From Tsukamurella spumae (lineage in GTDB: Bacteria; Actinomycetota; Actinomycetes; Mycobacteriales; Mycobacteriaceae), in the NCBI RefSeq assembly GCF_012396015.1, contig NZ_JAAXOQ010000001.1:1-64000 (forward strand): a stretch of DNA of 64,000 nucleotides, given 5' to 3'. Made by a program: the position numbers and the translations under genes. Positions 56,461 through 64,000 of the stretch are shown in pieces. The notes beneath the pieces were generated by a model that was not told where the DNA came from, did no database searches, and saw only the letters and a program-made list of their open reading frames with translations. Position 1 is the first letter of the stretch. Each line of letters begins with the position of its first letter.

Positions 56461-57588
56461 TCAGGAGGCGAGCGCCATGCTGGTGATGGTCACCGGCTCC
56501 TTGGGCTTGCCGTCGGTCACCGGCGCGGCGGGGGTCGCGGCCGGCTCACCGTCGTTGGGTGCGATGCCCTTAGCGGCGATCTGCTTGAGCAGGGTGAGGC
56601 CGGCGTCGTCCATCTTCCCGATGACGGCGTAGTTGGGCGGCAGCGTCGAGTCCTTGTAGACGAGGAAGAACTGGCTGGCACCGGTGTTCGACACGCCGGC
56701 CGATCCGGACTGCGGATCCGCCTGCTGGTTGGCGTTCGCAACAGCGATCGTCCCCGCAGGGTAGATCGACGTGCCCGTGCCGCCCGTCATGGGGTTCGCG
56801 GGCGATGCGACCTTGAGGAACGAGGGGTTCTCATCGGGCGAGGTCCACCCCGGACCGCCGACGCCGGAGCCTGAGGGGTCGCCGCACTGCAGCACGAAGA
56901 GCCCACTGGCGGCCGTCGGGGAGCCGCCGGTCTCGCGCACGCACGGGGTGTTGTCGAAGTACTTGGCCGCGATGAGCGTGGCGAAGGTCTCGACGTTGCA
57001 CGGCGCCTTCGATCGGTCCAGCTCGAATCCGATTGGACCGGAGTTGGTGGTCAACGTGCCGGTCAGGGTGCCGGAGTTAGGTACATCCGTGCCGCTCGGC
57101 TTGCTCACGGTCTTGTTGCGCGCGGTCAGCTTGTCGATATCGGGGAGTGCCTTCTCGGTCCGAGCGACCTGGCGCTCGAGCTTGTCGGTCTGCTCCGAGA
57201 ACGCCTTGATCTGCGCCTCGCCGGCGGTCTTCTGATCGCCGGTCATGGTGGCGAGCTGCTTCTGCGCATCGGTCACCTGCGTTCGCCGTGCCGCGATCTG
57301 CTGCTTCTGCGCGGGCAGGTTCTTGTGCGTGTCCGCGACGGGATCACGATCTTGGAAGTCGCAGGTGACGTGCTCCGACTTGAACTTGTTCTCGGCCGCC
57401 ACTCGCAGGGGCCCGCGCGGGCCCTGCGGCAGCCAGATGTAGCAACCGGCGGCGACGAGCGCGACGACGACCACGCCGGCGATCGCACCGGCCTTGATCT
57501 TGCGCTTGCGCGCGTCTGCTTCACGCCGCTCGTTCTGCTTGGCGAGCTTCTCGCGCGCTGCCTGACGGCGTTCCTCATTGCTCGGCAC
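56461..57588 (-). CDS. ppiB: membrane-anchored cyclophilin-type peptidyl-prolyl isomerase (Rv2582/PpiB-like)
   Basis: A 375-aa protein. It has a charged N-terminus (EERRQAAREKLAKQNERREA), one membrane helix (~35-55), a coiled-coil stretch (~95-150), and a cyclophilin domain (~175-340) with TNSGPIGFELD, NVETFATL and GASQFFLVYKDS. The last 30 residues are Pro/Ala rich. It assists folding of exported proteins. A truncated kinase gene follows at 1-base distance. Position between rel and the MBL-fold gene is as in mycobacteria. Confidence 0.93.
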   Translation of the reverse strand: MPSNEERRQAAREKLAKQNERREADARKRKIKAGAIAGVVVVALVAAGCYIWLPQGPRGPLRVAAENKFKSEHVTCDFQDRDPVADTHKNLPAQKQQIAARRTQVTDAQKQLATMTGDQKTAGEAQIKAFSEQTDKLERQVARTEKALPDIDKLTARNKTVSKPSGTDVPNSGTLTGTLTTNSGPIGFELDRSKAPCNVETFATLIAAKYFDNTPCVRETGGSPTAASGLFVLQCGDPSGSGVGGPGWTSPDENPSFLKVASPANPMTGGTGTSIYPAGTIAVANANQQADPQSGSAGVSNTGASQFFLVYKDSTLPPNYAVIGKMDDAGLTLLKQIAAKGIAPNDGEPAATPAAPVTDGKPKEPVTITSMALAS

Positions 57589-57696
57589 GGTGTGACGACC
57601 TCCTCATTACCGACATCCGGCTGGCACAACTGATCGCCAAGTCTGCCAGTTAAACCTGATGGATGCCGCCACCGGGTCTGGTGCCACAATGGAAGG

Positions 57697-58434
57697 ATGC
57701 TGATCACCGGATTCCCGGCGGGGGTGTTCCAGACCAACTGCTACGTCGTCGCAGCGGGTCCGGGCGCCGACGCCGTCGTCATCGACCCCGGTCAGGACGC
57801 CGTGGGGCCGCTCAAGCAGCTCTTGGCGGAGCACCGCCTCAATCCCGTGGCGGTGCTGCTCACCCACGGTCACCTCGATCACACGTGGACGGCGCAGCCC
57901 TTCGCGGACGAGTACGGCATCCCCGTCTACATCCACGACGAGGACCGGCCGATGCTCGCCGACCCCGCCGTCGGCATCGGCGCCGCCCTCGGCGCGATGA
58001 TCGGGGGCCAGGAGTTCGTCGAGCCGCAGAAGGTCGTCGAACTCGTCGACGGTGAGCCGGTGGAGCTCGCCGGGATCACCTTCGGCGTGGACCACGCGCC
58101 GGGCCACTCCGCGGGGTCGATCGTGTTCACCGTCGCCGCCCCGGCGGTCGACGGTGACGGCGCCCCCGTCGAGGGCGAGTCGGTCACCGTGGCGCTCGCG
58201 GGCGACGTGCTCTTCCAGGGCTCCATCGGGCGCACCGATCTGCCGGGCGGCAGCCACGAGCGGCTCCTGCGCTCGATCGCCGAGAAGCTGCTGCCCCTGC
58301 GGGACGACACCGTCGTCCTGCCCGGGCACGGCCCGGCCACCACCATCGGTCGGGAGCGGGCGTCGAACCCGTTCCTGCAGGGCCTCACCGGCACGCAGAC
58401 GCCGGGTGAGCGGAAAGGACGATTCGGACTGTGA
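57697..58434 (+). CDS. metallo-beta-lactamase-fold hydrolase (glyoxalase II type)
   Basis: A 245-aa protein with the two-metal site: THGHLDHTW, the His in APGHSAGS, the Asp in [15 protein letters not shown], and the His in [10 protein letters not shown]. It is related to hydroxyacylglutathione hydrolases and may act on mycothiol adducts. The stop overlaps the hisS start (58431-58434), so the genes are coupled as in mycobacteria. Confidence 0.93.
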   Translation: MLITGFPAGVFQTNCYVVAAGPGADAVVIDPGQDAVGPLKQLLAEHRLNPVAVLLTHGHLDHTWTAQPFADEYGIPVYIHDEDRPMLADPAVGIGAALGAMIGGQEFVEPQKVVELVDGEPVELAGITFGVDHAPGHSAGSIVFTVAAPAVDGDGAPVEGESVTVALAGDVLFQGSIGRTDLPGGSHERLLRSIAEKLLPLRDDTVVLPGHGPATTIGRERASNPFLQGLTGTQTPGERKGRFGL

Positions 58435-59747
58435 GCGCCGGTAGCTTCCAGGCTCCCAAGGGCATTCCCGACTACATCCCGGTCCCGTCGGGGGAGAAGA
58501 ACAGCTCCGCCGATTTCCTCGCCGTGCGCACCGCGCTGCTGCGGGCGACCGCCGAGGCGGGGTACGGCTACATCGAGCTGCCGATCTTCGAGGACACCAC
58601 GCTCTTCGCGCGCGGTGTGGGCGAGTCGACCGATGTGGTGGCGAAGGAGATGTACACCTTCGCCGACCGCGGCGACCGATCGGTCACGCTGCGCCCCGAG
58701 GGCACGGCGGGCGTCGTGCGCGCCGTCCTGCAGCACGGCCTCGATCGCGGCCAACTGCCCGTCAAGGCCGCCTACGCGGGGCCGTTCTTCCGCTACGAGC
58801 GTCCCCAGGAGGGCCGCTACCGGCAGCTGCAGCAGGTCGGCATCGAGGCCATCGGCGTGGACGATCCGGCACTGGACGCCGAGGTGATCGCGGTCGCCGA
58901 CCGCGCCTACCGCAGCGTCGGACTCGACGGCTTCCGCCTGGAGATCTCCTCGCTGGGCGACGCGACCTGCCGCCCGCAGTACCGGGAGAAGCTGCAGGAG
59001 TTCCTCTTCGCGCTCGACCTGGACGAGGAGACGCGGCGCCGCGCCGAGATCAACCCGCTGCGCGTGCTCGACGACAAGCGTCCCGAGGTGCGGGCCATGA
59101 CGGCCGACGCGCCGCTCATGATCGACAGCCTGACGCCGGAGCCGAAAGAGCACTTCGAGAAGGTGCTCGGCTACCTCGACGCGCTCGGAGTGCCGTACGT
59201 GGTGAACCCGCGGCTCGTGCGTGGTCTCGACTACTACACCAAGACCTGCTTCGAGTTCGTCCACGACGGCCTGGGCGCGCAGTCCGGCATCGGCGGCGGC
59301 GGCCGGTACGACGGCCTCGTCGAGCAGCTGGGCGGCCGCGAGGGCGTGACGGGAGTGGGCTTCGGGCTCGGCGTGGACCGCACGCTCCTGGCGCTCGCCG
59401 CGGAGGGCAAGCGCGCACCGTCGGCGCCCCGGGTCACGGCCTTCGGCGTCCCACTCGGCGACGCGGCGCGCGATGCGATGGTGCCGCTGCTGGGCCGCCT
59501 GCGGGCCGCCGGAGTGCGGTCCGACATGGCCTACGGCAACCGCGCCATGAAGGGCGCCATGAAGGCCGCGGACCGATCGGGCGCCCGATTCGCCCTGATC
59601 CTGGGCGATTCGGAGCTCGAGCAGGGCGTCGTGATGCTCAAGGATCTGGCGAAGGGCGAACAACGGGCCGTGCCGATCGATACCGTCGTGGACGTGATCG
59701 TCACCCAGAGCGCCGAGCGCGTCGAGAGCCCCGAGAGTTCCGGGTAG
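58431..59747 (+). CDS. hisS: histidine-tRNA ligase
   Basis: A 438-aa class II synthetase. It has GIPDYIP at the N-terminus, motif 2 [19 protein letters not shown], the HisA motifs [15 protein letters not shown] and [14 protein letters not shown], motif 3 [10 protein letters not shown] and the C-terminal anticodon-binding domain. The GTG at 58431 overlaps the MBL gene stop. The MBL gene, hisS and the membrane gene at 59755 form one run. Confidence 0.98.
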   Translation: MSAGSFQAPKGIPDYIPVPSGEKNSSADFLAVRTALLRATAEAGYGYIELPIFEDTTLFARGVGESTDVVAKEMYTFADRGDRSVTLRPEGTAGVVRAVLQHGLDRGQLPVKAAYAGPFFRYERPQEGRYRQLQQVGIEAIGVDDPALDAEVIAVADRAYRSVGLDGFRLEISSLGDATCRPQYREKLQEFLFALDLDEETRRRAEINPLRVLDDKRPEVRAMTADAPLMIDSLTPEPKEHFEKVLGYLDALGVPYVVNPRLVRGLDYYTKTCFEFVHDGLGAQSGIGGGGRYDGLVEQLGGREGVTGVGFGLGVDRTLLALAAEGKRAPSAPRVTAFGVPLGDAARDAMVPLLGRLRAAGVRSDMAYGNRAMKGAMKAADRSGARFALILGDSELEQGVVMLKDLAKGEQRAVPIDTVVDVIVTQSAERVESPESSG

Positions 59748-59754
59748 CACGCCC

Positions 59755-60447
59755 ATGTCCTCGAGTCCTGCCGAGCCCGGCGCCCGCGACCCGCGGGAGC
59801 TGAGCGCGGAGGACGCCGTCGATGTGGACCTCATCCCGCCGCGGGTGGTGCTGCCCAAGGTCCGCCGCGCGCTGGCCTTCGGGCTCGCGGTGACGGTGCT
59901 GATCGGGCTGGTCACGGCCGTGCTGGCGGGTCCGCTCTGGGGAACGGCCGTACTGATCGCCGGAGCGGCGCCCGGCGTCGGAGGCTACCTCGGGGTCGCC
60001 CGACGGCGGGTCAGCCTGGACCATCGCGTGCTCACCCGCCGCACCCTGCGGACCGTTCGGGTGAACCTGATGGACGCCGAGGAGGTCGATCTCGTCGCCG
60101 AGGTCGCGAAGCTGGCCCAGGTGTCCTTGCGCCTGCGGCAGGGGCGGACGACGGTGCGCCTCCCGATCGCGCTGTACGACGCGCCGGGGCGCGGGCGCGT
60201 GCGGGGCCGGGAGCTGCCGATGCTGGGCACGCGCCGGCTGGCCGAGGCGCTGGAACGCAATCGCCGGCCGGAGGTCGGCGATATCGCGCGGGTGCTCGCG
60301 GAGCAGGCGCGCGCCCAGTCCACGTCGACGCCGATGCGGGACCGGCCGCTGTTCCGCGCCGCGGGGATCGCGCGGGAGCTCGGCGGCGGCGAGGAGCTGG
60401 TGTTCTCCGCCGACGAGGTCGAGGAGATCGCCCGACCGTTCTGGTAG
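59755..60447 (+). CDS. hypothetical membrane protein
   Basis: A 230-aa protein with a charged N-terminus, two close helices (~42-90, LAFGLAVTVLIGLVTAVLAG; GTAVLIAGAAPGVGGYLGVA) and a cytosolic C-terminal part (~95-230) that is helical and basic. No family is recognised. It starts 7 bases after hisS, so it is probably co-transcribed. Confidence 0.75.
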   Translation: MSSSPAEPGARDPRELSAEDAVDVDLIPPRVVLPKVRRALAFGLAVTVLIGLVTAVLAGPLWGTAVLIAGAAPGVGGYLGVARRRVSLDHRVLTRRTLRTVRVNLMDAEEVDLVAEVAKLAQVSLRLRQGRTTVRLPIALYDAPGRGRVRGRELPMLGTRRLAEALERNRRPEVGDIARVLAEQARAQSTSTPMRDRPLFRAAGIARELGGGEELVFSADEVEEIARPFW

Positions 60448-60476
60448 CGACGCGCTGTTCGAATGCTTGACTCGAC

Positions 60477-60493
60477 TCGAACGACGTGTTCGA
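60477..60493 (+). promoter_or_regulatory. LexA-like palindrome upstream of the radical SAM gene
   Basis: TCGAAC (60477-60482) and GTTCGA (60488-60493) are perfect LexA half-sites, but the spacer is 5 bases (GACGT) instead of the usual 4. It lies 8 bases before the GTG start of a gene whose M. tuberculosis counterpart (Rv2578c) has been reported as SOS regulated. Whether the extra spacer base allows LexA binding is unclear. Confidence 0.5.
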
Positions 60494-60501
60494 CTGTTCG
60501 T

Positions 60502-61545
60502 GTGCGATGGAATGGTCAGTTGTTGGGCGAGGGCTCCGCCGAAGCGGGGTCGGGGGTGCGCGCGCTGCCGGGCCTGGAGGGCTACGGGCGCACGGTCACG
60601 ACGCCGGAGTTCGAGGGGATCACCTTCCACGAGGTGCTGTGCAAGAGCGCGCTCAACAAGCTTCCCGAGTCCTCGGCGATGCCCTTCACCTGGACGATCA
60701 ATCCGTATCGCGGCTGCACTCATGCGTGCACGTACTGCTTCGCCCGCTCGAGCCACGAGTACCTCGAGTTCGATGCGGGTGGTGATTTCGACAGCCAGAT
60801 CGTCGTCAAGACCAATCTGGTCTCGGTGCTCAAGAAGGAGCTCCGCCGGTCCTCGTGGCACGGCGATCCGGTGGCGCTCGGGACGAACACGGATCCGTAT
60901 CAGCGGGCCGAGGGGCGGTACCGGCTCATGCCGGGCGTGATCGGCGCGCTCGCGGGCGCAGGGTCGCCGATCTCGATCCTCACGAAGGGCACGTTGCTGC
61001 GGCGCGACCTGCCGCTACTGGTCACCGCGGCGACCACCGTGCCCGTGCAGCTGTCGGTCTCGCTCGCGCTCCTCGATCCGGCGTTGCAGCGCTCGCTCGA
61101 GCCGGGTGCGCCGAAGCCCGAGGCGCGGCTCGAGCTCATCCGGGCGATCGCGGAGGCGGGCTTCGACTGCCACGTGATGGTCGCGCCGGTCGTTCCGTAC
61201 CTGACGGACGACGCCGCCTCGCTGCGCGCCCTCATCGCCGCACTCGCGGACGCGGGGGCGGCGAGCGCCTCGGTCATGGCGCTGAACCTGACCGGGCGGT
61301 ACCGGGATTGGTTCCTGGGCTGGCTGTCCGAGAATCACCCCATGCTGGTGCGGCGCTACCGCCAGCTCTACGGATCCACCGGACGGGTGTCCGCCGACTA
61401 TCGCGCCCATCTGCGCGCCCGCGTCACCCCGATGCTCGAGGAGCACGGGCTCGTCCGGGCGGAGGATCCGTACGTCAGTCCACCGCCGCGCGCGCCCCGG
61501 ATCCGCGGGTCCGCGGCTCCGGACCTGCAGGAATCGCTGTTCTGA
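60502..61545 (+). CDS. radical SAM protein (Rv2578c-like, SplB-related)
   Basis: A ~347-aa protein with the cluster motif [10 protein letters not shown] (CxxxCxxC) near residue 75, in the sequence [17 protein letters not shown]. It has the GTNTDPYQ and SILTKGTLL segments found in the SplB-like Rv2578c family. It likely acts in DNA repair, as the family is damage induced in mycobacteria, but the reaction is not known. GTG 60502 is chosen; the open frame extends to 60463. Confidence 0.88.
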   Translation: MRWNGQLLGEGSAEAGSGVRALPGLEGYGRTVTTPEFEGITFHEVLCKSALNKLPESSAMPFTWTINPYRGCTHACTYCFARSSHEYLEFDAGGDFDSQIVVKTNLVSVLKKELRRSSWHGDPVALGTNTDPYQRAEGRYRLMPGVIGALAGAGSPISILTKGTLLRRDLPLLVTAATTVPVQLSVSLALLDPALQRSLEPGAPKPEARLELIRAIAEAGFDCHVMVAPVVPYLTDDAASLRALIAALADAGAASASVMALNLTGRYRDWFLGWLSENHPMLVRRYRQLYGSTGRVSADYRAHLRARVTPMLEEHGLVRAEDPYVSPPPRAPRIRGSAAPDLQESLF

Positions 61546-61599
61546 CGAGGCCTCACGTCCGACCGCTACGGCGGCGCCTCGGGCGCCTCATCCGGCCGT

Positions 61600-61620
61600 T
61601 AATGGAAATGGTTACTATTA
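61600..61620 (+). promoter_or_regulatory. Zur-like palindrome upstream of the COG0523 gene
   Basis: The 21-bp site TAATGGAAATGG-TTACTATTA is an imperfect palindrome in a locally AT-rich patch only 6 bases before the ATG. It resembles actinobacterial zinc-uptake-regulator boxes (AT-rich, TAATG...CATTA type). The downstream gene is a common Zur target, which supports the reading. Confidence 0.5.
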
Positions 61621-61625
61621 GCGGC

Positions 61626-62780
61626 ATGGAACCCGAATCCCCGCTCCCCGTCACCGTCCTGTCCGGCTTCCTCGGCGCCGGCAAGACCACCCTGCTCAAC
61701 CACCTGCTCGCCAACCGCGACGGGCTGCGCATCGCGGTGATCGTCAACGACATGAGCGAGGTGAACGTCGACGCGTCCCTCGTCGGCCTCGGCGGTTTCG
61801 ACCGGACGCAGGAGAAGCTCGTCGAGCTCAGCAACGGCTGCATCTGCTGCACGCTGCGGGAGGACCTCGTCGACGCCGTGGGCGCCATCGCGCGCCAGCG
61901 CACGCCCGACGGCGGGCCGCGCTTCGACCATCTGGTCATCGAGTCCACCGGCATCTCCGAGCCCATGCCCGTCGCGGCGACCTTCGACTGGACCTTCGAC
62001 GACGGGACCCGGCTCGGCGACATCGCCGCGCTGGACACCATGGTCACCGTCGTCGACGCGAGCACCTTCCTCGGCGAGATCGCGCGGGGACAGAGCCTCG
62101 CGCGCCGCGGGCTCGGCGCCGCCCCCGGTGACGAGAGGTCCATCGCCGACCTGCTCGTCGACCAGGTCGAATTCGCCGACGTGGTGCTCCTGAGCAAGCT
62201 CGACCTGGTGTCCGCGGCCGCGGGTGGGGCCGTCGAGGCGGCCGTGCGCAGGCTCAATCCGCGCGCCCGCGTCAGTCCGCTTCCGCGGGGCGAGATCGCG
62301 CTGTCCGAGGTGATCGGGACCGGCCTGTTCGACCACGACGCCGCGGCCTCGGTCGCGGGCTGGGACGACGAGGTGATCGGCGGACACGTCCCCGAGACGG
62401 AGGAGTACGGGATCTCGTCGACGACCTACCGCGCCGATCGCCCGTTCCACCCGCAGCGGCTCCTCGAGTCGCTGGCCGAGGTCCGGGCGGTGCTGCGCAG
62501 CAAGGGGTTCTGCTGGATCGCGAGCCGTCCCGACCTCGTCGGCGTCTGGTCGCAGGCGGGCCCGAACCTCACGATCGAGCCCGCGGCCTACTGGTCGCAG
62601 GTCGACGGTGCGCCGCAGCAGGAGCTGGTCTTCATCGGCGTGCGGCTCGACGCCGCCACGATGCACGGGCTGCTCGACCGCGCCCTACTCACCGATGACG
62701 AGGTCGCGGAGGGCCCGGCGGCGTGGGTGGACTACCCGGACCGGCTACCGGCGTGGAACGTGCCGGCGCACCGTCATTGA
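61626..62780 (+). CDS. COG0523 (CobW/YciC-like) GTPase, putative zinc metallochaperone
   Basis: A 384-aa G3E-family P-loop GTPase. It has Walker [14 protein letters not shown], the metal-binding [11 protein letters not shown], the ESTGISEP motif and SKLD, and the C-terminal CobW_C domain (~280-370, [12 protein letters not shown]). COG0523 proteins carry zinc to client proteins when zinc is scarce. The Zur-like site just upstream suits that. Its 3' end overlaps the convergent glpD by 7 bases. Confidence 0.88.
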   Translation: MEPESPLPVTVLSGFLGAGKTTLLNHLLANRDGLRIAVIVNDMSEVNVDASLVGLGGFDRTQEKLVELSNGCICCTLREDLVDAVGAIARQRTPDGGPRFDHLVIESTGISEPMPVAATFDWTFDDGTRLGDIAALDTMVTVVDASTFLGEIARGQSLARRGLGAAPGDERSIADLLVDQVEFADVVLLSKLDLVSAAAGGAVEAAVRRLNPRARVSPLPRGEIALSEVIGTGLFDHDAAASVAGWDDEVIGGHVPETEEYGISSTTYRADRPFHPQRLLESLAEVRAVLRSKGFCWIASRPDLVGVWSQAGPNLTIEPAAYWSQVDGAPQQELVFIGVRLDAATMHGLLDRALLTDDEVAEGPAAWVDYPDRLPAWNVPAHRH

Positions 62781-64000
62781 CCGTCGAGGGCGGACCTCGC
62801 GGCGTCCGCGGCCGCCTCGGCGACGCCGGGGATCAGGGAGAGGCGCGTGCGACGCTCGAGCAGGTCGGCGGTCGTGACCGCGCCTTCGGCCAGCGCGCCG
62901 AAGACGAGCTCCGCGCCCGTGACCGCCGTGCCGTCCGCGACCGGACGGGCCAGCGCCGGGTCGGCGCCGCCGAGCGCGACGACGGCCGGCGCCTCGGTGC
63001 CGTAGGCGCGGACGAGCCGCTCGGGCGCGGCGATCCGGCGTAGGCCGTGCCGCGGGGCCGCGCCGACGAGCGGCAGGGTCCGCGTGGTGCACGGACCGGC
63101 GGAGAGCCCCGACGTGGCGAGCGCGGCGTCGACGGTGTCCTGCGCCATCCGCCGGTAGGTGGTGAGCTTGCCGCCGACGACCGTCACGAGGCCGTCGTCG
63201 CGGGTGAGCACCGCGTGCTTGCGGGAGACGTCCGCGGTCCGACCCGCGCCCGAATCGAGGAGCGGGCGCAGGCCGGCGAAGGTGCCCACCACGTCCTCGT
63301 GGGTCAACGGGGTGCCGAGGGCGAGACTCACCGTCGCGAGCAGGAAGTCGATCTCGTCGTCCGACGGTGTCGGGACCTCCGGCAGCGGACCGTCGACCTC
63401 CTCGTCCGTGAGGCCCACGTACACGCGCCCATCGGGCTGCGGCAGGGCGAAGACGTACCGGCCGAACGAGCCGGGGACGGGCACCGTCAGGCCCGCGGTG
63501 AGCCCGCCGAAGCTCGCCTGCCGGAACACCAGGTGGGTGCCGCGGCTGGGCCGCAGGGTGACAGCGGCGTCGACGGTGCCGGCCCAGACACCGGTCGCGT
63601 TGACGACGGTCTTGGCGCGCAGCGTGATCGCGTCTCCGGACAGCTCATCGGTGAGCACGGCACCGGTGCCCGTGACCTGCGAGGCGGCGCAGTGCGTGAG
63701 AATCGTCGCGCCGTGTGCCGCGGCGGTGCGAGCGATACCGACGGTCAGTCGCGCGTCGTCGGTGAGCTGGCCGTCCCAGTTCAGCAGGCCGCCGCGCAGC
63801 CCCGTCCGTTTCACGGTGGGCGCCATCGCGATCACCTCGGTGGGGGAGATGCGCCGGGACCGGGCGAGCTCGGAGCCGGGGGTGCGGGCGGCGATCCGCA
63901 GTGCGTCGCCGGCGAGGAAGCCGACGCGGGTGAGCGCGGCGTCCCTGCGGGAGACGCCGTCGAGGAGGGGCACCACCTGGGGCAGCGGGCGGGTCAGGTG
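62774..64000 (-). CDS. glpD: aerobic glycerol-3-phosphate dehydrogenase, C-terminal part (partial)
   Basis: The gene enters from beyond the window and stops at 62774. The visible ~408 residues are the substrate-binding/FAD domain and the C-terminal helical domain of a GlpD-like flavoenzyme: [53 protein letters not shown] and [18 protein letters not shown]. It oxidises glycerol 3-phosphate to dihydroxyacetone phosphate at the membrane. The N-terminal FAD-binding GxGxxG is outside the window. Confidence 0.93.
   Translation of the reverse strand, partial: HLTRPLPQVVPLLDGVSRRDAALTRVGFLAGDALRIAARTPGSELARSRRISPTEVIAMAPTVKRTGLRGGLLNWDGQLTDDARLTVGIARTAAAHGATILTHCAASQVTGTGAVLTDELSGDAITLRAKTVVNATGVWAGTVDAAVTLRPSRGTHLVFRQASFGGLTAGLTVPVPGSFGRYVFALPQPDGRVYVGLTDEEVDGPLPEVPTPSDDEIDFLLATVSLALGTPLTHEDVVGTFAGLRPLLDSGAGRTADVSRKHAVLTRDDGLVTVVGGKLTTYRRMAQDTVDAALATSGLSAGPCTTRTLPLVGAAPRHGLRRIAAPERLVRAYGTEAPAVVALGGADPALARPVADGTAVTGAELVFGALAEGAVTTADLLERRTRLSLIPGVAEAAADAARSALDGQ

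Overview
This is a high-GC actinobacterial chromosome segment from the order Mycobacteriales (Tsukamurella/Gordonia/Rhodococcus-like; the genus cannot be proved here). The evidence is a phosphatidylinositol-mannoside gene cluster, a WS/DGAT acyltransferase, a Rel protein, an mIHF-type integration host factor, an MspA-type porin, and a gene order (thrS to Rv2578c-like) that matches the Mycobacterium tuberculosis Rv2614c-Rv2578c block read in one direction.

Region 1 (1-787): the end of an unknown gene and a tRNA cluster, Val(GAC)-Cys(GCA)-Gly(GCC) on the minus strand with a divergent Val(CAC) on the plus strand.

Region 2 (788-15623): a ~14.8 kb integrative element inserted in the 3' end of tRNA-Val(CAC). 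A 27-bp direct repeat marks both ends (attL 788-814, attR 15597-15623). A tyrosine integrase gene lies next to attR, and the same pair of 9-bp sites with an 11-bp period occurs inside each end. The cargo includes a small HTH protein (possible excisionase), an odd fusion of a glycine-rich hydrophobic protein to the C-terminal half of a serine resolvase, a truncated and an intact copy of an immunity-like protein, and a membrane-anchored Tox-REase-5-like nuclease toxin gene split by an IS3-family insertion. Further cargo is a divergent MspA-like porin, an mIHF paralogue, and a set of small phage-type genes, two of them frameshifted. GC content and gene condition suggest an old, decaying element.

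Region 3 (15770-22600): mixed chromosomal genes. They are a DsbA-like mycothiol-type oxidoreductase, an SDR enzyme with a divergent AraC regulator and a strong shared palindrome, an amino-acid permease, a soluble Ser/Thr kinase, a VOC protein, a DUF1801 protein and a FhuF-like iron-sulfur protein.

Region 4 (22699-42740): the conserved block thrS, HIT, pgsA, patA, pimA, nudix (phosphatidylinositol mannoside synthesis), a receptor kinase, pdxS, an FHA/PP2C signalling pair, tesB, pdxT, WS/DGAT, yebC, vanW-like and ruvCAB with a LexA box.

Region 5 (42761-64000): polyprenol-dependent glycosylation pair, recQ, yajC-secD-secF-apt-rel, a kinase gene remnant, a cyclophilin, a metallo-beta-lactamase-fold hydrolase, hisS, a radical SAM protein behind a LexA-like site, a COG0523 GTPase behind a Zur-like palindrome, and the 3' part of glpD.
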